NCBI GenBank assembly: GCA_021234155.1
Contig: JAJEKV010000002.1
Span: forward strand, 43,761,203 to 43,825,202
Source: Isoetes taiwanensis
Taxonomy: Eukaryota; Streptophyta; Lycopodiopsida; Isoetales; Isoetaceae
DNA length: 64,000 bases
Direction: 5' to 3'
Shown here: piece by piece, positions 48,119-58,439 of the stretch
Layout of the letters: each line of letters opens with the position of its first letter
Numbering within the stretch: the first letter of the stretch is position 1
Translations under genes and position numbers: made by a program
The notes under the pieces: generated by a model
What the model was told of the DNA's origin: nothing
Databases searched by the model: none
What the model saw: the letters and a program-made list of their open reading frames with translations, nothing else

Positions 48119-48165
48119 CAAGAAATTTATCGCGGCGGCCTTGGCCGCCGCGAACATTTCTCTTT
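48119..48165. repeat. 47-bp near-palindromic hairpin, copy 2, at the insertion's left end
   Basis: Same as 37157-37203 except for one base (cgcgg for cacgg). Homology begins at or within two bases of the insertion boundary, so it is likely a transposon tip. Confidence 0.85.
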
Positions 48166-48359
48166 ACTGTTTTGGTACAGGTTAATAACTCCAAGCGTTA
48201 CGGAGGACATTTCAAGATGAAAAATCTCAATTAAGATGGTAAGAGGAAAGGATATAGTTGAAAAGATCTAAATTTTCGTTCCGCGGCTTTATAAAAAGCA
48301 ACATTATCTTCATTTCTCTTTACCAACTCGGTGTCAATTCAAAATCCAAAGTATTATGA

Positions 48360-48700
48360 ACATTATTTTGCCATGGAAAAGAGGGCATTTCAAGATGAAA
48401 ATTTCCCTTCGTCAAGTTAAATGCATCGAAAATGATGTTGAATGGTATTAATGTCCCTCAGCTTTTAGGGCTTTTAGCTTGTCTCCATATAGGATATATG
48501 TTGGATTAAAACTTTATACAATCCAAAATGATGTTGAATGATGTTCATGTCCCCCAGTTTTTAGCTCTAGCTCGTCTCCATATAGAATGTATGTAAGGAA
48601 TTATGTGATAAAACTTTATGATCCAAAATGATGTTGATTATAGTTTGTGACTCCATAGAGAACATAGATAAGGGATTATGTGGTAAAGTTTTATGATCTC
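48360..48700. repeat. Degenerate ~110-bp tandem repeat
   Basis: aaaatgatgttga, tgtccc-cagtttttagct, cgtctccatatag and aaaactttat blocks recur three times with increasing divergence. Non-coding. Confidence 0.7.
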
Positions 48701-49847
48701 CAAAAGTCACTTCTTGTGTTACTTGGTTATAGTAGAGGGGTCTTTGACGTGTACAACTTTGAAATGAGAAGACCATGTATGGCATCATGAAAAGCCAAAT
48801 AGGGTGAAACCATGTAGACTATTCCAGAAATTCAACTTTTAGGCTTTGAGAATCCTCCATGCAATAATGTGAAAACTGCTCTATATTTTCGAAGATGGTA
48901 AAAGGCATTCGATTTTTTTGCATACAAATATCTCTTTTAGCCGAGTTGTGCTCAAGGTAATGGCGCCAAAAACCCAGTTGTGGTCGGATATGCTGTTACT
49001 TGTTACTGGCAGTCAAAATCTTGATCTGATTCAAATTTAAACTTGAAAGTGTTGATTATATGGAGCTATGACTTTGCTGGGCTGAGATATTCCTATTGAA
49101 ATATCTTAGAAATATCTTGGAAATGATTCGTGGTCTACATTCATAGCCCGTATGCTGTGTAGTTGGAGTTGCAATTCCTTGATTCCATTCTGATTTAACT
49201 CCATGTTTTGCCACACTTTTAGTGCCATTATGTTTATTTTGATGATTGCAGATGCCTTAAAAGGAACTAGCTCATTTGCATTTGGTGTCGAGGAAGGCCT
49301 TATATTTCTCTCAACAAATGCAGCTGGAAGCTAAGATGCCAGACATTAGAAATTAGAAATGGGCTGCTCACTATAGGACAAACCTGGACACTATCCAAAA
49401 AATATTTGGTGGAACGCGTTCGAGGAATATAATTCATTTATCTGCATATCAAGTATTTAGATTTTTAAAAGGCTGTAGATTTCTCTTAGCAAAAGCAATT
49501 GGAAGCTGTGTGTCGGATGATACTTGATGAGTTTTTAAGTAGCAAAATTTTAAGTCACGCTATCGTATTTGGAGAACCATTGAACAATGATGCCCTTAGC
49601 TTATCATCTTCTATTTCTGATCTAATCCAAGGTTTGCCACACATTTAGAGCCATTATAAATGTGATGGTTGCAGATGCTAGTTCAACTCTGTCTATAATG
49701 TTTGAGAAAGGTTGCGCACCATAAAGGAGCACAACCAAGCAAAGCAATTGCATGTATTTTAATATATATTCTAATGTCTCATAATTTTCATAGTTTGATT
49801 CATTCTTCTAATTTATCTCTGTAGAATTTAGAATTTAATAAGAATCT

Positions 49848-51770
49848 TTATTTAGTCTCCAACTCTTCCATTTTTAGTCTCCTACAGGTGATAGCTGAGT
49901 TACCACCTGTAAACGCAACATCATGGCAAGTCTCTAAGACAACAAACAACTCTGCAGATGCTCGAGCCCTGTCCAATACAGAAAGAATTGTTTCAAGCTC
50001 GGGACGTTGCTTCCGCTTCATCTCTGAATACTGTAATGCAAGGCAAGCTACTTCCATCGCCTTTGCAAATGGCCATTAACCAGTAGATCGATCCAAAACA
50101 TCAGAAAATGTTCCACAGTCTATTGCAGTTTCAACAAATTCATGGACCATTAATGGTTGCCTTCCTGTAAGCATCTGAAGTATAACAATTGCTAGAGCAT
50201 AATATCTGATTTCGGGCCAAAAGAGCCAGTTCTTTCTGGATCAATATAAGCAAATGTGCCAACTGGTAATGTGTCTTTATATTATGTGCCACTCATAGCA
50301 GCAAATGGTTCTGGAATGAGCCTGGCAAGGTCAACATCAGCTAGTTTACTGACATTATTGCGATCAAGCAATATATTTCCTGGCTTGACATCACGATGAA
50401 CAACTGGCTGATGAACAACTGGCTCAGGCTTTAAGCTATGAAGGAAATGCAAGGCAGTTGCTGCGTCAGCAATAATCCGAAATCTTGTATACCAGGGAAG
50501 AGGAGGAGCAAGTTGGTAAGCATATGCGCCATTTTAAAAATGATTGTGGGCTGTTTGCTCTGCTGCATTTAGACGTTCTTACATTTTTTGCATGCTTTGT
50601 GGCGAAGAACCTGGAACTAAAAACTAATGGATTTGCACAAATACCATGTTAAAAAACTTTTTTTATTAAGCTTTCAAGCTTTATTTTAGAAATTAAATCT
50701 CAAAATAGTTAGTTGAAGACAAAGAACAAAACTATATCACAGCCAACAGAGCATAGTCCAGAAATTTCAACTCAAACCTGGGCATCGTTTCTGTCCATAT
50801 AGAATTTGAAATAGTGGATCGAAATTTCAACTCAAACCTGGGCATCGTTTCTATCCATATAGAATTTGAAATAGCAGATCGAATCTTGGAATGCAAGAAC
50901 TCCATGTTCATAAGCAGCTTCTTATTTATATTCTAACTTGATCATACCGCTGCCTCCTCATATAACTTCCAGTTTGTGGAATACAAAACAACCTGCTCTT
51001 TGCCTCAACGACCCTGTTCAAGAGCCTGTTGCTTGCCACAGCTTCCATTCAACTACTGTTTTTAGGCATGAATATGAAAGGGCAGCATACCTAATCATTT
51101 CGACCAATCCTAAGCACTTAAAACGTCTGTAAAGATGACCAGGCTTACCTGACAGAGCCACAAATTCGTTACAACAGGGGCCACGATCAGTCCTTATCGG
51201 CCAAGCTAGAAATCTTTAAGAAAAATTCCTTACAGGAAAAAACGACTTTCAAAGATAAACAAAAGATAATCTTTACCTTCTACACATGGTTCCATGTAAA
51301 AACCCTTTCCTTCGCACTCTGAGTCTGCTCTTCGAATCATTGTATCCACAGCCTCCTTTAGACGGGCATGTAGTCTCTTCACATCTGTGTACTCTTCCTG
51401 CACCAAGCTCCCTTTATTAGTTTTGCACTAAATCAGACTTTAAAAAAGAAATCTACCTCCGATTGAGCTTTCCAGTAAAGGATTTCTTCGGTTCTCAATT
51501 CTACCGTTGGTAGCTTTTCTTGCCATTTCTTCTTTGCTCTGGTTTCGGCCTTGTGAATCTCGGTAACAACTCTGTAACCATGAGACACCTCTGTCACTCA
51601 AATACTCAAAAAACAGAGAAAGCAGGCAAAAAGGGGGAAAACCCACCTGAAAATCTCTTGAGTAATGCTGCCTCTAAGCGGCTGGTGCTTATCACTATGT
51701 CATGCTCGCCGAACACATTCATATGGTCGAGGCCCTGGCCTTGGCATTTTGAAAAGGTGCATTACCTGAA
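49848..51770 (-). pseudogene. U-box-kinase (PUB/RLCK-type) gene fragment, inactivated
   Basis: The minus strand encodes, in order, spliced-looking N-terminal pieces at ~51730-51650 and ~51545-51455 (a charged helix ending YWKAQSE before a GTAG donor). A piece at ~51400-51270 follows. The kinase part (~50540-49860) shows FLHSLKPEP, VVHRDVKPGNILLD, LPVGTFAYIDPE and an EMKRKQRPELE ending. These match kinases that plant U-box E3 ligases carry before the U-box. Damage: TAA before YKDTLP (~50282), a one-base loss in the SDIYAL block (~50200) and a TAA before WPFAKAM (~50080). The DVGLARL motif reads DVDLARL. No U-box and no intact N-lobe were found. It lies inside the 9-bp-TSD insertion, so the fragment was probably captured. 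Confidence 0.8.
50758..50882. repeat. 60-bp tandem duplication
   Basis: gaaatttcaactcaaacctg through ccatatagaatttgaaatag occurs twice in succession with two or three differences. Confidence 0.93.
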
Positions 51771-52203
51771 GCTACGATCAAATTTTCAAATTTGATGCTC
51801 GCGAAACAAGTGGGAACCTTTTGCTGATGTCCCTCTAAAAACTACAGACTTAAAAGCTGAGAAGGTCGTCCCTAAATTCATGTAGTTGCCTAGTTACATT
51901 CTAAATAACACCCCGCTAAGGTAGTAAATCCAAGCAAGGCGTAGCTCAGTAGAAAGGTCTAGATAAATGCCAGTCCGAGTTTGTGCCGACATCAATGGCA
52001 GCATATCTGAAGGTCTGGCTATGATACACTCGCCATAGCCATAGCCCGTATTCCAGGCGCCGGAAGACGGATCTGCGATAGCCAGAGCAGAGCAAGAAAG
52101 GGAAAAATATTACATTCATTTTTTTTCAAAGGCACGTGTCTCTCCCAGGTTTTTTTTTCAATCAAACAAAATAGAAAAAGGAACATGCTTTATATAGGAG
52201 TGA

Positions 52204-52341
52204 TAATGGTTAAAGTTCTAGAGTTTAAATATAGTTGAGCCAAGATAGTATCCTTACGTTTAAAAGTCAAAGATAAATATAAAAGGAACTAAATTCAAAG
52301 ATTTGTTTGAAAGGAAAAGGTAGATATAACTATTAAACTAT
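52204..52341 (+). repeat. 3' LTR, right part, truncated
   Basis: taatggttaaagttctagag and the following ~130 bp match 46073-46218 of the 5' LTR. Homology stops at aaactat (52341), where a new repeat begins. Confidence 0.9.
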
Positions 52342-53115
52342 CAAGAGAATAGGCGTTTATTGTCAGTTTTTTTGTCACTTTGTAGACTACTGCATTTTTC
52401 AGAGAATTGACAAAAATGTGACCATAAAAATGTCAAAAATTAGTGACAATAGATCGTCAGTTTTTTGTCACTGTTTTTGGCAATTTTTTTACACCTCATT
52501 TGTCATCTTTATAGCATTTTTTTGTCATTTTTTTGGGCAATTCTTTGACATCTATATTGTCATATCCTAGGCAAATTTTTGACACCCTATTTGTCATCTT
52601 TATAGCATTTTTTTGTCACTTATTTGGGCAATTCGTTGACATCTATATTGTCATATCTTAGGTTGTTTGTTTTGACATATATTTGGTCATATTCTAAATT
52701 AGTTTTGGCATATTTTTGTCATCTATAAACATATTTGGGTAATTTTTTGTCACTTTTTCTAGCAAATCTTAGTCACATTTTTGACATATTTTAAATCATT
52801 TTTTAGACACATTATTGTCGTCTGTTTGGAACATGTGTTGTTTTCTGTTTTGACTTTTTTTTAGCAATTTTAATTCGTAATGATTAGTTCACAATGTCTG
52901 AGAAGAATACTGGACATGAATTTTTTATGAAACATAGAAGCAATACACATAGAAGCATAGTTCATAATGTCTCAAAAGAACAATATACATAGATAGAAGC
53001 ATAGTTCATAATGTCTCATAGAAACATAGAAGCAGCAGTTCATAATGTCTGAAAAGAACAATACGCATGAATTGTTTACGAAGAAGTTTATGACAAACGA
53101 AATAATAAAGATGTT
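52342..53115. repeat. TTTTTGTCA-rich block, probable CACTA-type transposon terminal region
   Basis: Directly at the LTR break the sequence reads actatcaagagaatagg, close to a CACTA tip (CACTATCAAGA). The next ~530 bp hold many tttttgtca words plus reverse complements (tgacaaaaa), as in CACTA subterminal repeats. A second small repeat (cataatgtctcaaaagaacaat) recurs from 52890 to 53060. The minus-strand exon that follows fits a transposon gene end. Confidence 0.55.
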
Positions 53116-53420
53116 TGATTAAACACTGTTAATTTCAACCTCCTCACTGTCAGTTTTAGATGTAGTATCTTCACTTCCAGTGCCAGTGCTAGATCCATCG
53201 CTTGAACTTCCACTGCTTGATGATTCAGATATATCCAACTACATAGGAAAAAAATAAGTTATATGGTTACAATATTAAAAGTTATAAACATGTACAACAA
53301 CTTAGATAAAAACCTACATGCACATCGTCTTCATTCTCCTCACATGGTACTTGATCTGCAATAGCTTTCCCCTTGATATCTACTGCTGGGACCATTCCCT
53401 TACCAACATAATCCTTACCA
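53116..53420 (-). CDS. C-terminal exons of an unrecognised TE-type gene
   Basis: The minus strand has an exon ending CEENEDDVHV with a donor at ~53318 (GTAGGTTTTT region), a T-rich acceptor near 53240 (TTCCTATGTAG) and a last exon rich in Ser, Gly, Asp and Thr, ending EEVEINSV at a stop near 53125. The acidic Ser-rich tail resembles the one at 16795. Upstream exons were not found. The position just inside the CACTA-like repeat block suggests a transposon gene, but no catalytic domain is visible. Confidence 0.35.
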
Positions 53421-54567
53421 CGTCTGCGTCACCTACTGGACACGTTCGTGCAAAAATTGGCACGTTCATGAGACCAACTTGAACACGTCCGCCAAATTTT
53501 TTTTCTCTTGTGCTGAAGCATCCAGTTGGTCTTACGGACATTTATACGAAAACAAACATGTGCATGTTAGACAACATTGCAGCAAAGGCACATCTGAGAG
53601 GAGTTGTGGATGATGGTTTGTAACTGAATTGTCTCGAAGCCAGAACTGAAAAAGACCTAGAAGTGCTAGGGCTACAGCTGCATTCTAGTAGGCTCTATCT
53701 AACCGAGAGCTTGCAAGACCCCCACAAATCTGACCCATGCTCTAAAAAACCAATAGCTATATAGGGAATACAATTTTCCATCATCATAACCTACAAATAA
53801 ACTGCCCCTCAATATTTCCATTGAACATGAAGAAATGAAAATTATATATCCAGGGCTAAACAAAAACCAAAACTAGCCCGAGATTAAATTAGTAACAAAT
53901 TTAATTGCGTCTGTTCCCTTTTTTGGTTTAAAACAAAACACAAAGTATCAAGTTAAAATAAAGCACGAAGTATTAAGTTTAAGCTGATTCAACCATTTGA
54001 GATCCTGTTTCCAAAAAAATCATGGCATAACATGATTACTTTTCAAGTTCCATCTTGCTTAACCCTACATAGCTTTTCTTGAATCCTCTACATTTGCATG
54101 TGGTAATTTATTCTATGTTTTCCTAAATAAAAAACGTCATGTCTATTATCTAAAAACTTGGTAAAGCAATGGTGTGAGGGGATTCTACTCTCGAATCTCT
54201 AAAAAATTGCACTATAAGTCAAATCTCTTGCTACTACTAGGATAGGGCTTCACCTCTGCATTAGCATCTGCCCCTGCATTCGAAAAACCAATGCACCAAA
54301 CATGTGTTGCCCTAATCACTTGCAAAATAAATGCACTGAATCAAGGAGATAAAGACTCAAGAATTGGGTAAGGCATGCAAGCAATCAAAACCAAAATCAC
54401 TCAAAATCATTCATCCTTGGAGAGACTCCACCTTCATCCACTGCCGTTGTTACCACCCTGTCTGCCGTCGCCACTGCAAAGATATAGAATATTGAGAAAT
54501 ATGCAGAGATTGCCCCAATTTGCCAAACCATGTTGTGTGTTATCCAAAAAAAGGGGGGTGGGGGGAA
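53421..54567. other. Unassigned region
   Basis: AT-rich, no gene recognised. A phrase around cacgttcgtgc/ggcacgttcatgag is repeated near 53440. It may be interior transposon sequence. Confidence 0.3.
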
Positions 54568-54999
54568 CTACTAAAATGCCCCTACAAGTTCTCAAAATTA
54601 CAAAAATGGCCTTAAACAAAGAGCATTTTGGCAAATCTAGTAATATAAGTCTTATGCCTCGTCAAATTCAAAGCGTATCTTCACAATCATTGTAGCATAG
54701 AACACAATCTATTCAATGGAGTTAGATTTGTCTAAGTCGAAGTTCAAATTGACAAGTTATGCTCTTAGAGTTTGGGATCGAGTTCTTCGATTTTCTTATA
54801 TTCAAAACATTATAACTTGCAGAATCCAACTTCGACTTAAATAATTTTACCATCATTAAAAATTGTTTATCTCTTCTCTATACTTCATGAAGCGTACTTT
54901 CTTTTTGAGCATCATTGAAAACTTATTGCTATTTTTGCAAAACACCATGTTTTTAGAGGCATTTTGGTAATTTCGTAATATGTAGGGACATTTTGGTAG
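54568..54999. repeat. Fold-back (MITE-like) element, ~430 bp
   Basis: Left arm ctactaaaatgcccctac pairs with right arm gtagggacattttggtag (54982-54999). Inner pairs such as aagtcgaagtt (54734) with aacttcgactt (54829-54839) share the same centre near 54785, so the whole element can fold into one imperfect hairpin. No ORF of its own. Flanking target duplications were not identified. Confidence 0.75.
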
Positions 55000-56204
55000 T
55001 TTTTGGAAAAAGAAAACCCAAAAAAATCGCTGCCCTATATTTCCAGAATACTCGCCGCATACAAAAAAGACAAATTCTAGAAAAATATATACAATGTGCA
55101 AGGACCTAGAAAACCCTCATAAAGCAAGATCAAGACAGATGCCTCTTCCCACCTTAGGGAATTCAAGGCACGCATTTTGTTTTCCAGTTTCATTGCCTAC
55201 TGATAACGATCCAGATATGGACAAAAGGAAAAAATAGAAAATGAAGTATCATTATATATGTTTTGAAAGAGCTGCCTCTGAAAATCAAGTCTATACCCTA
55301 AATACCTATCTAGGTCCCCAACTATTTCGCATTGATAGAAGCAATGTTTCACTAGTACATGAGTTACGGTTCAATTCACAGTGACAGTTCTATGTCTCAT
55401 TATGAAGGACATTCCCTTTACGAACTCTAGCAAATATAGATAAAGTAATATCTTAAGTTGAACCACGTTAAAAATCATCCTAAGTAGTTATCTAAGAGTA
55501 TCTTAAGTTGATTGACTACGTTATAAATCATCATCGTTGATCAACTTTAAGCAGACTTGCAGTCATCAAATTCCTACCGCATCAATGAAAGATCAACACT
55601 GACTCTATCTTCTCGCCACAAGAATCAGCCTTTCTCTTTGCCCTTTATAATAGTGCCTTAATTCCTAATTGCTTATCCCCCATTATCTTTCCACAAAGAT
55701 CAAAACGTCCGGTTTTCAAACCGTGTGAGCTTGGAAGTCATATTTGTGGGTTTTATGGGAAGGAAACCACTAGTATTTGGGAGCAAAGAATAGGGCATTG
55801 TTGTACGGTTTGTACTTTGGCTGGATGGGCTAGATTTTTGTTGGAGGTTTATTTTGAAAAGCTGAAGCCATGGTTACCTAGGTTGTGGCATGTGGGCCTG
55901 GATCCAAGAAGCTTCTATTTTAGGTTAGTTCTTATGCTCCTCCCCTTCCCCAACCTCCCTTTTTTTTATGCCTCTGCTCTTTGGTCTAGGCCTTGCATCC
56001 GTAAGAAGATCGCTTGTTATCTTGCTGCCTGGGGCAATTGATTCGCCATGGTAGTCCTAGTGATGGCTTTGCCTTCGAATCTTGCTCTATCTGTCCTTTG
56101 TGTTGTGGTTCTTATTTCAATTCTCTCATTGGCATGAGAAAGGCTGCAAGGGCATCTGCTGCAATAGGAGTTGCATGCTCTTAAAAAAAGGGAAGGTCAA
56201 ATTG
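55000..56204. other. Region upstream of the HUH relic
   Basis: No gene recognised with confidence. The frame at 55817-56041 lies on the same strand shortly before the Rep-like relic and could be decayed upstream coding of the same gene, but it shows no motif. Confidence 0.3.
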
Positions 56205-56712
56205 TTCCAGCCTGCTAATGGCAGGTGGGTTATCTCTGTGACTCTTAATTGTAGTGGAATGGACATTGATTTGTCATTTTTAGAAAGGCTAACAGGTTTC
56301 TTGAGGATCATGTGTATGGAAGATGTGGCCAGTGTAGAGCGGAAAGGGAGCAAAGATTAACCATTTGCATTTACAGGGTGTCTTGTAGATTGCAGCTTCC
56401 AGTGTTGCTGCTGTGGACATGTTAATTAAGCAATATCTAGGGTGGCACGATGGGAAGCCAATTGGGTATATGTTGATTTGCAAGGTTTTGAAGGATTCAA
56501 AATTACATTGTTTTAAGGTGATGGTGGATTATTGCCTTAAGGATATCAAAAAACCCCATTATAAATATACTTACAATAACATCATTAACGAGCATGTTGA
56601 GGGGGGAAAGCGGCTTTATGCTATGTATGGCACTGGGGACCTGAAGAAAAATGTTATTTTTGACCACAAGAACTTGATTTCTAGAGCAATCCACTTCAGG
56701 AATTATCTATAA
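56205..56712 (+). pseudogene. HUH-endonuclease (Rep-like) transposon gene relic
   Basis: Three conserved elements of rolling-circle HUH Rep proteins occur in order. A motif-I-like strand WVISVTLN sits at 56226. The metal-binding HUH motif HLHLQG is at 56362-56379. Then 56 residues further comes the nucleophile motif YCLK (YxxK), with the Tyr codon at 56530. The downstream stretch to 56712 includes GDLKKN and a Leu/Ile-rich helix, with no Walker A motif, so it is unlike a CRESS-virus Rep with helicase. The first block is in another frame than the rest (shift near 56335), and a TAG follows HLHLQGVL, so the gene is dead. Candidate families are replitron-like eukaryotic HUH transposons or another plant Rep-like lineage. 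Confidence 0.6.
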
Positions 56713-57249
56713 GTTGTATGTTGAATCCTGGATTAATTTACGTTGGGACAAAAATGGTTAGGTTGAGTACCTTCTCCTTCTCCAATTCTTGGGTAATTTC
56801 AAGCAATTCTACTTATATCCAAAATAACTGTGTCCATGCTACAAGGAGAGTCACTTTGAACCCCATGCTGCTTCTGCTAAGGATGTAGCCTTTGTTATTT
56901 ATGGGTCAGGTGAGTGCATCAAACCGATTGACATGATTGGGAAGAGAAGACACATATATTGGGATGATGCGCTCACAGAAAATGAAACGGATCCCGCGTT
57001 TGAATGTGAGGACTTATACGAGCCCAGAAGTGTAGACCACCTCCCCAGGAACCAGAACAGGCAGATCAACCACTGCTAACGTCTTTAGGCCAAATAACCG
57101 TATGCATATGCCTGTGACTATACGCTTGATGTTGCTTAGGTAATCCAAGTACTGTTGTTATAAAATGTGGTGGCAAGGTGATGGTGCCACCACATTTGTA
57201 TTATTTTTATATGAATTGAAGCCCTAGAACTTGCAGGTTGCAGAAATAG

Positions 57250-57345
57250 AATGGCTCTGTGGAGCGCATAAAGGTAGCAGATATGATTTTAATTTCTTGG
57301 CTATGTGGAAATGCGTGGGTTCGATTCCCAAGGAGCAACTTGCTA
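57250..57345 (+). other. tRNA-like/SINE-like promoter boxes
   Basis: tggctctgtggagcg resembles a pol III A box and ggttcgattcc (57330) is a perfect B box, about 77 bp apart. A normal tRNA cloverleaf could not be drawn, so a decayed tRNA or tRNA-derived SINE head is more likely than a working tRNA. Confidence 0.2.
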
Positions 57346-58439
57346 GTAATTTTTTTGATTGGTATTTGGTGTGAAAACTAGATTAAGGTTGTATTTTTAT
57401 ATTCATTAAGGTTAATCAATATGTAATCAATGCTTAAGTTTATTTTTTTGCATGTATTTTATATTCTTGGTATTCTAATTCTAGGGTTCTTATTATGATG
57501 GCTAGCATTTAGCCTCTGATGGTGTATTCTAGGTTGGTCCTGGCCCGAAAAGCTAGGATTAGTCATAAAAATAGATTTAATGAGGTCCAACCTTGCCTTT
57601 TTACATATAACCTCTAAGTGAGATAACCTCATGGGATAAACTTTCCACAATTTGTTTTATATTAGGGAAGGGTATTTTTGGTATGGTTTGGACTATGATT
57701 TGAATATAGTATTGTATTGATATTCATATATTCTAATGAGAATCAATGAGTGACAAACTCTATACCGAAAAAAGGTACATTTCCTACATCATTTAACCTA
57801 GCAGGAAGCACTATACAAAAACTAGTTTTCGGCCGGAAAATATGAAGAACCCTATGGTTTTTAGGTAAACTTCCTGAGAAATTTATTTCATATTAGAAAT
57901 TCTTGATTCCAACAGGTAGAGCTGCAAGGATTCCTCGAAATTTGCCATTCTCTGGCAAGAATAAGCGGCTTATTTGGTTTGTCCATGTTTCTATTTTGGA
58001 ATTTTTTTTGGATTTTTGTGGAACATTATTTTTGTAATGGACTACAATTAGAACGCTGTGGAGATGCAAACACAATTCTTCCGCGCTACCTTACTATCAA
58101 TTGGAGCAGGATTTATTCAATCTTGTGCTAGAGGTTTAAGGTTTTGGCTTGGTGGGATTTCGATCTCATTTCTTGGGTTTGTTGTTCGTGGGTTCAAAGC
58201 CCACATTGACAGGGTGCAGCAGAGGTTTTCACCTTCAAATCTTCTCTGGGTATTGCCGAAATTCTAAGAAATCTGGCTACATGAGATCCCTTTATGGATG
58301 CTCTCATGCTTCAGCTGTGATTGGATTATGAACATGCTGAGGCTTATGCCTGGACGCTCACATATAACTTGGCAGGCATTCTGTAGTACTCTAATCTAGA
58401 GCAACAGGGGGGTCAGTTGATTGACATCCTCAGGACTGC
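57346..58439. other. Intergenic region, nothing recognised
   Basis: AT-rich to 57900, then mixed. Small ORFs at 58058-58331 lack motifs. Confidence 0.3.

Larger units (their letters stand above)
48119..52203. mobile_element. 4085-bp insertion with exact 9-bp target duplication, carrying a kinase pseudogene
   Basis: The LTR sequence is interrupted after taatggtta (48110-48118) and continues after a second taatggtta (52204-52212). The same site occurs once in the intact 5' LTR. Bases on either side of the two 9-mers differ, so the duplication is exactly 9 bp, the size typical of Mutator-like (MULE) transposons. The left end is the 47-bp hairpin motif. The right end (ctttatataggagtga) is not its inverted complement, so classical TIRs are absent. 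No transposase is visible. The cargo is a U-box kinase fragment on the minus strand. Confidence 0.8.
45909..52341 (+). mobile_element. Non-coding LTR retrotransposon (TRIM/LARD-like), 3' LTR split by an insertion
   Basis: 5' LTR 45909-46784, PBS 46787-46799, internal region 46800-47931 with no gag or pol frame, PPT 47932-47945, 3' LTR from 47946. The 3' LTR breaks at 48118 and resumes at 52204-52341. Altogether only the first ~310 bp of its 876 bp are kept. The internal region is 1.1 kb, too short for an autonomous element, so mobility would have depended on proteins supplied by another element. Confidence 0.88.

Noticed and set aside
48119-48165. Helitron 3' end (hairpin plus CTRR)
   Set aside because: A hairpin exists, but no CTRR follows at the right distance, and the 9-bp target duplication contradicts Helitron insertion.
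56205-57100. Endogenous geminivirus or other CRESS-virus Rep
   Set aside because: No Walker A/B helicase motifs and no capsid gene nearby; a TE-type HUH protein fits better, though this is not excluded.
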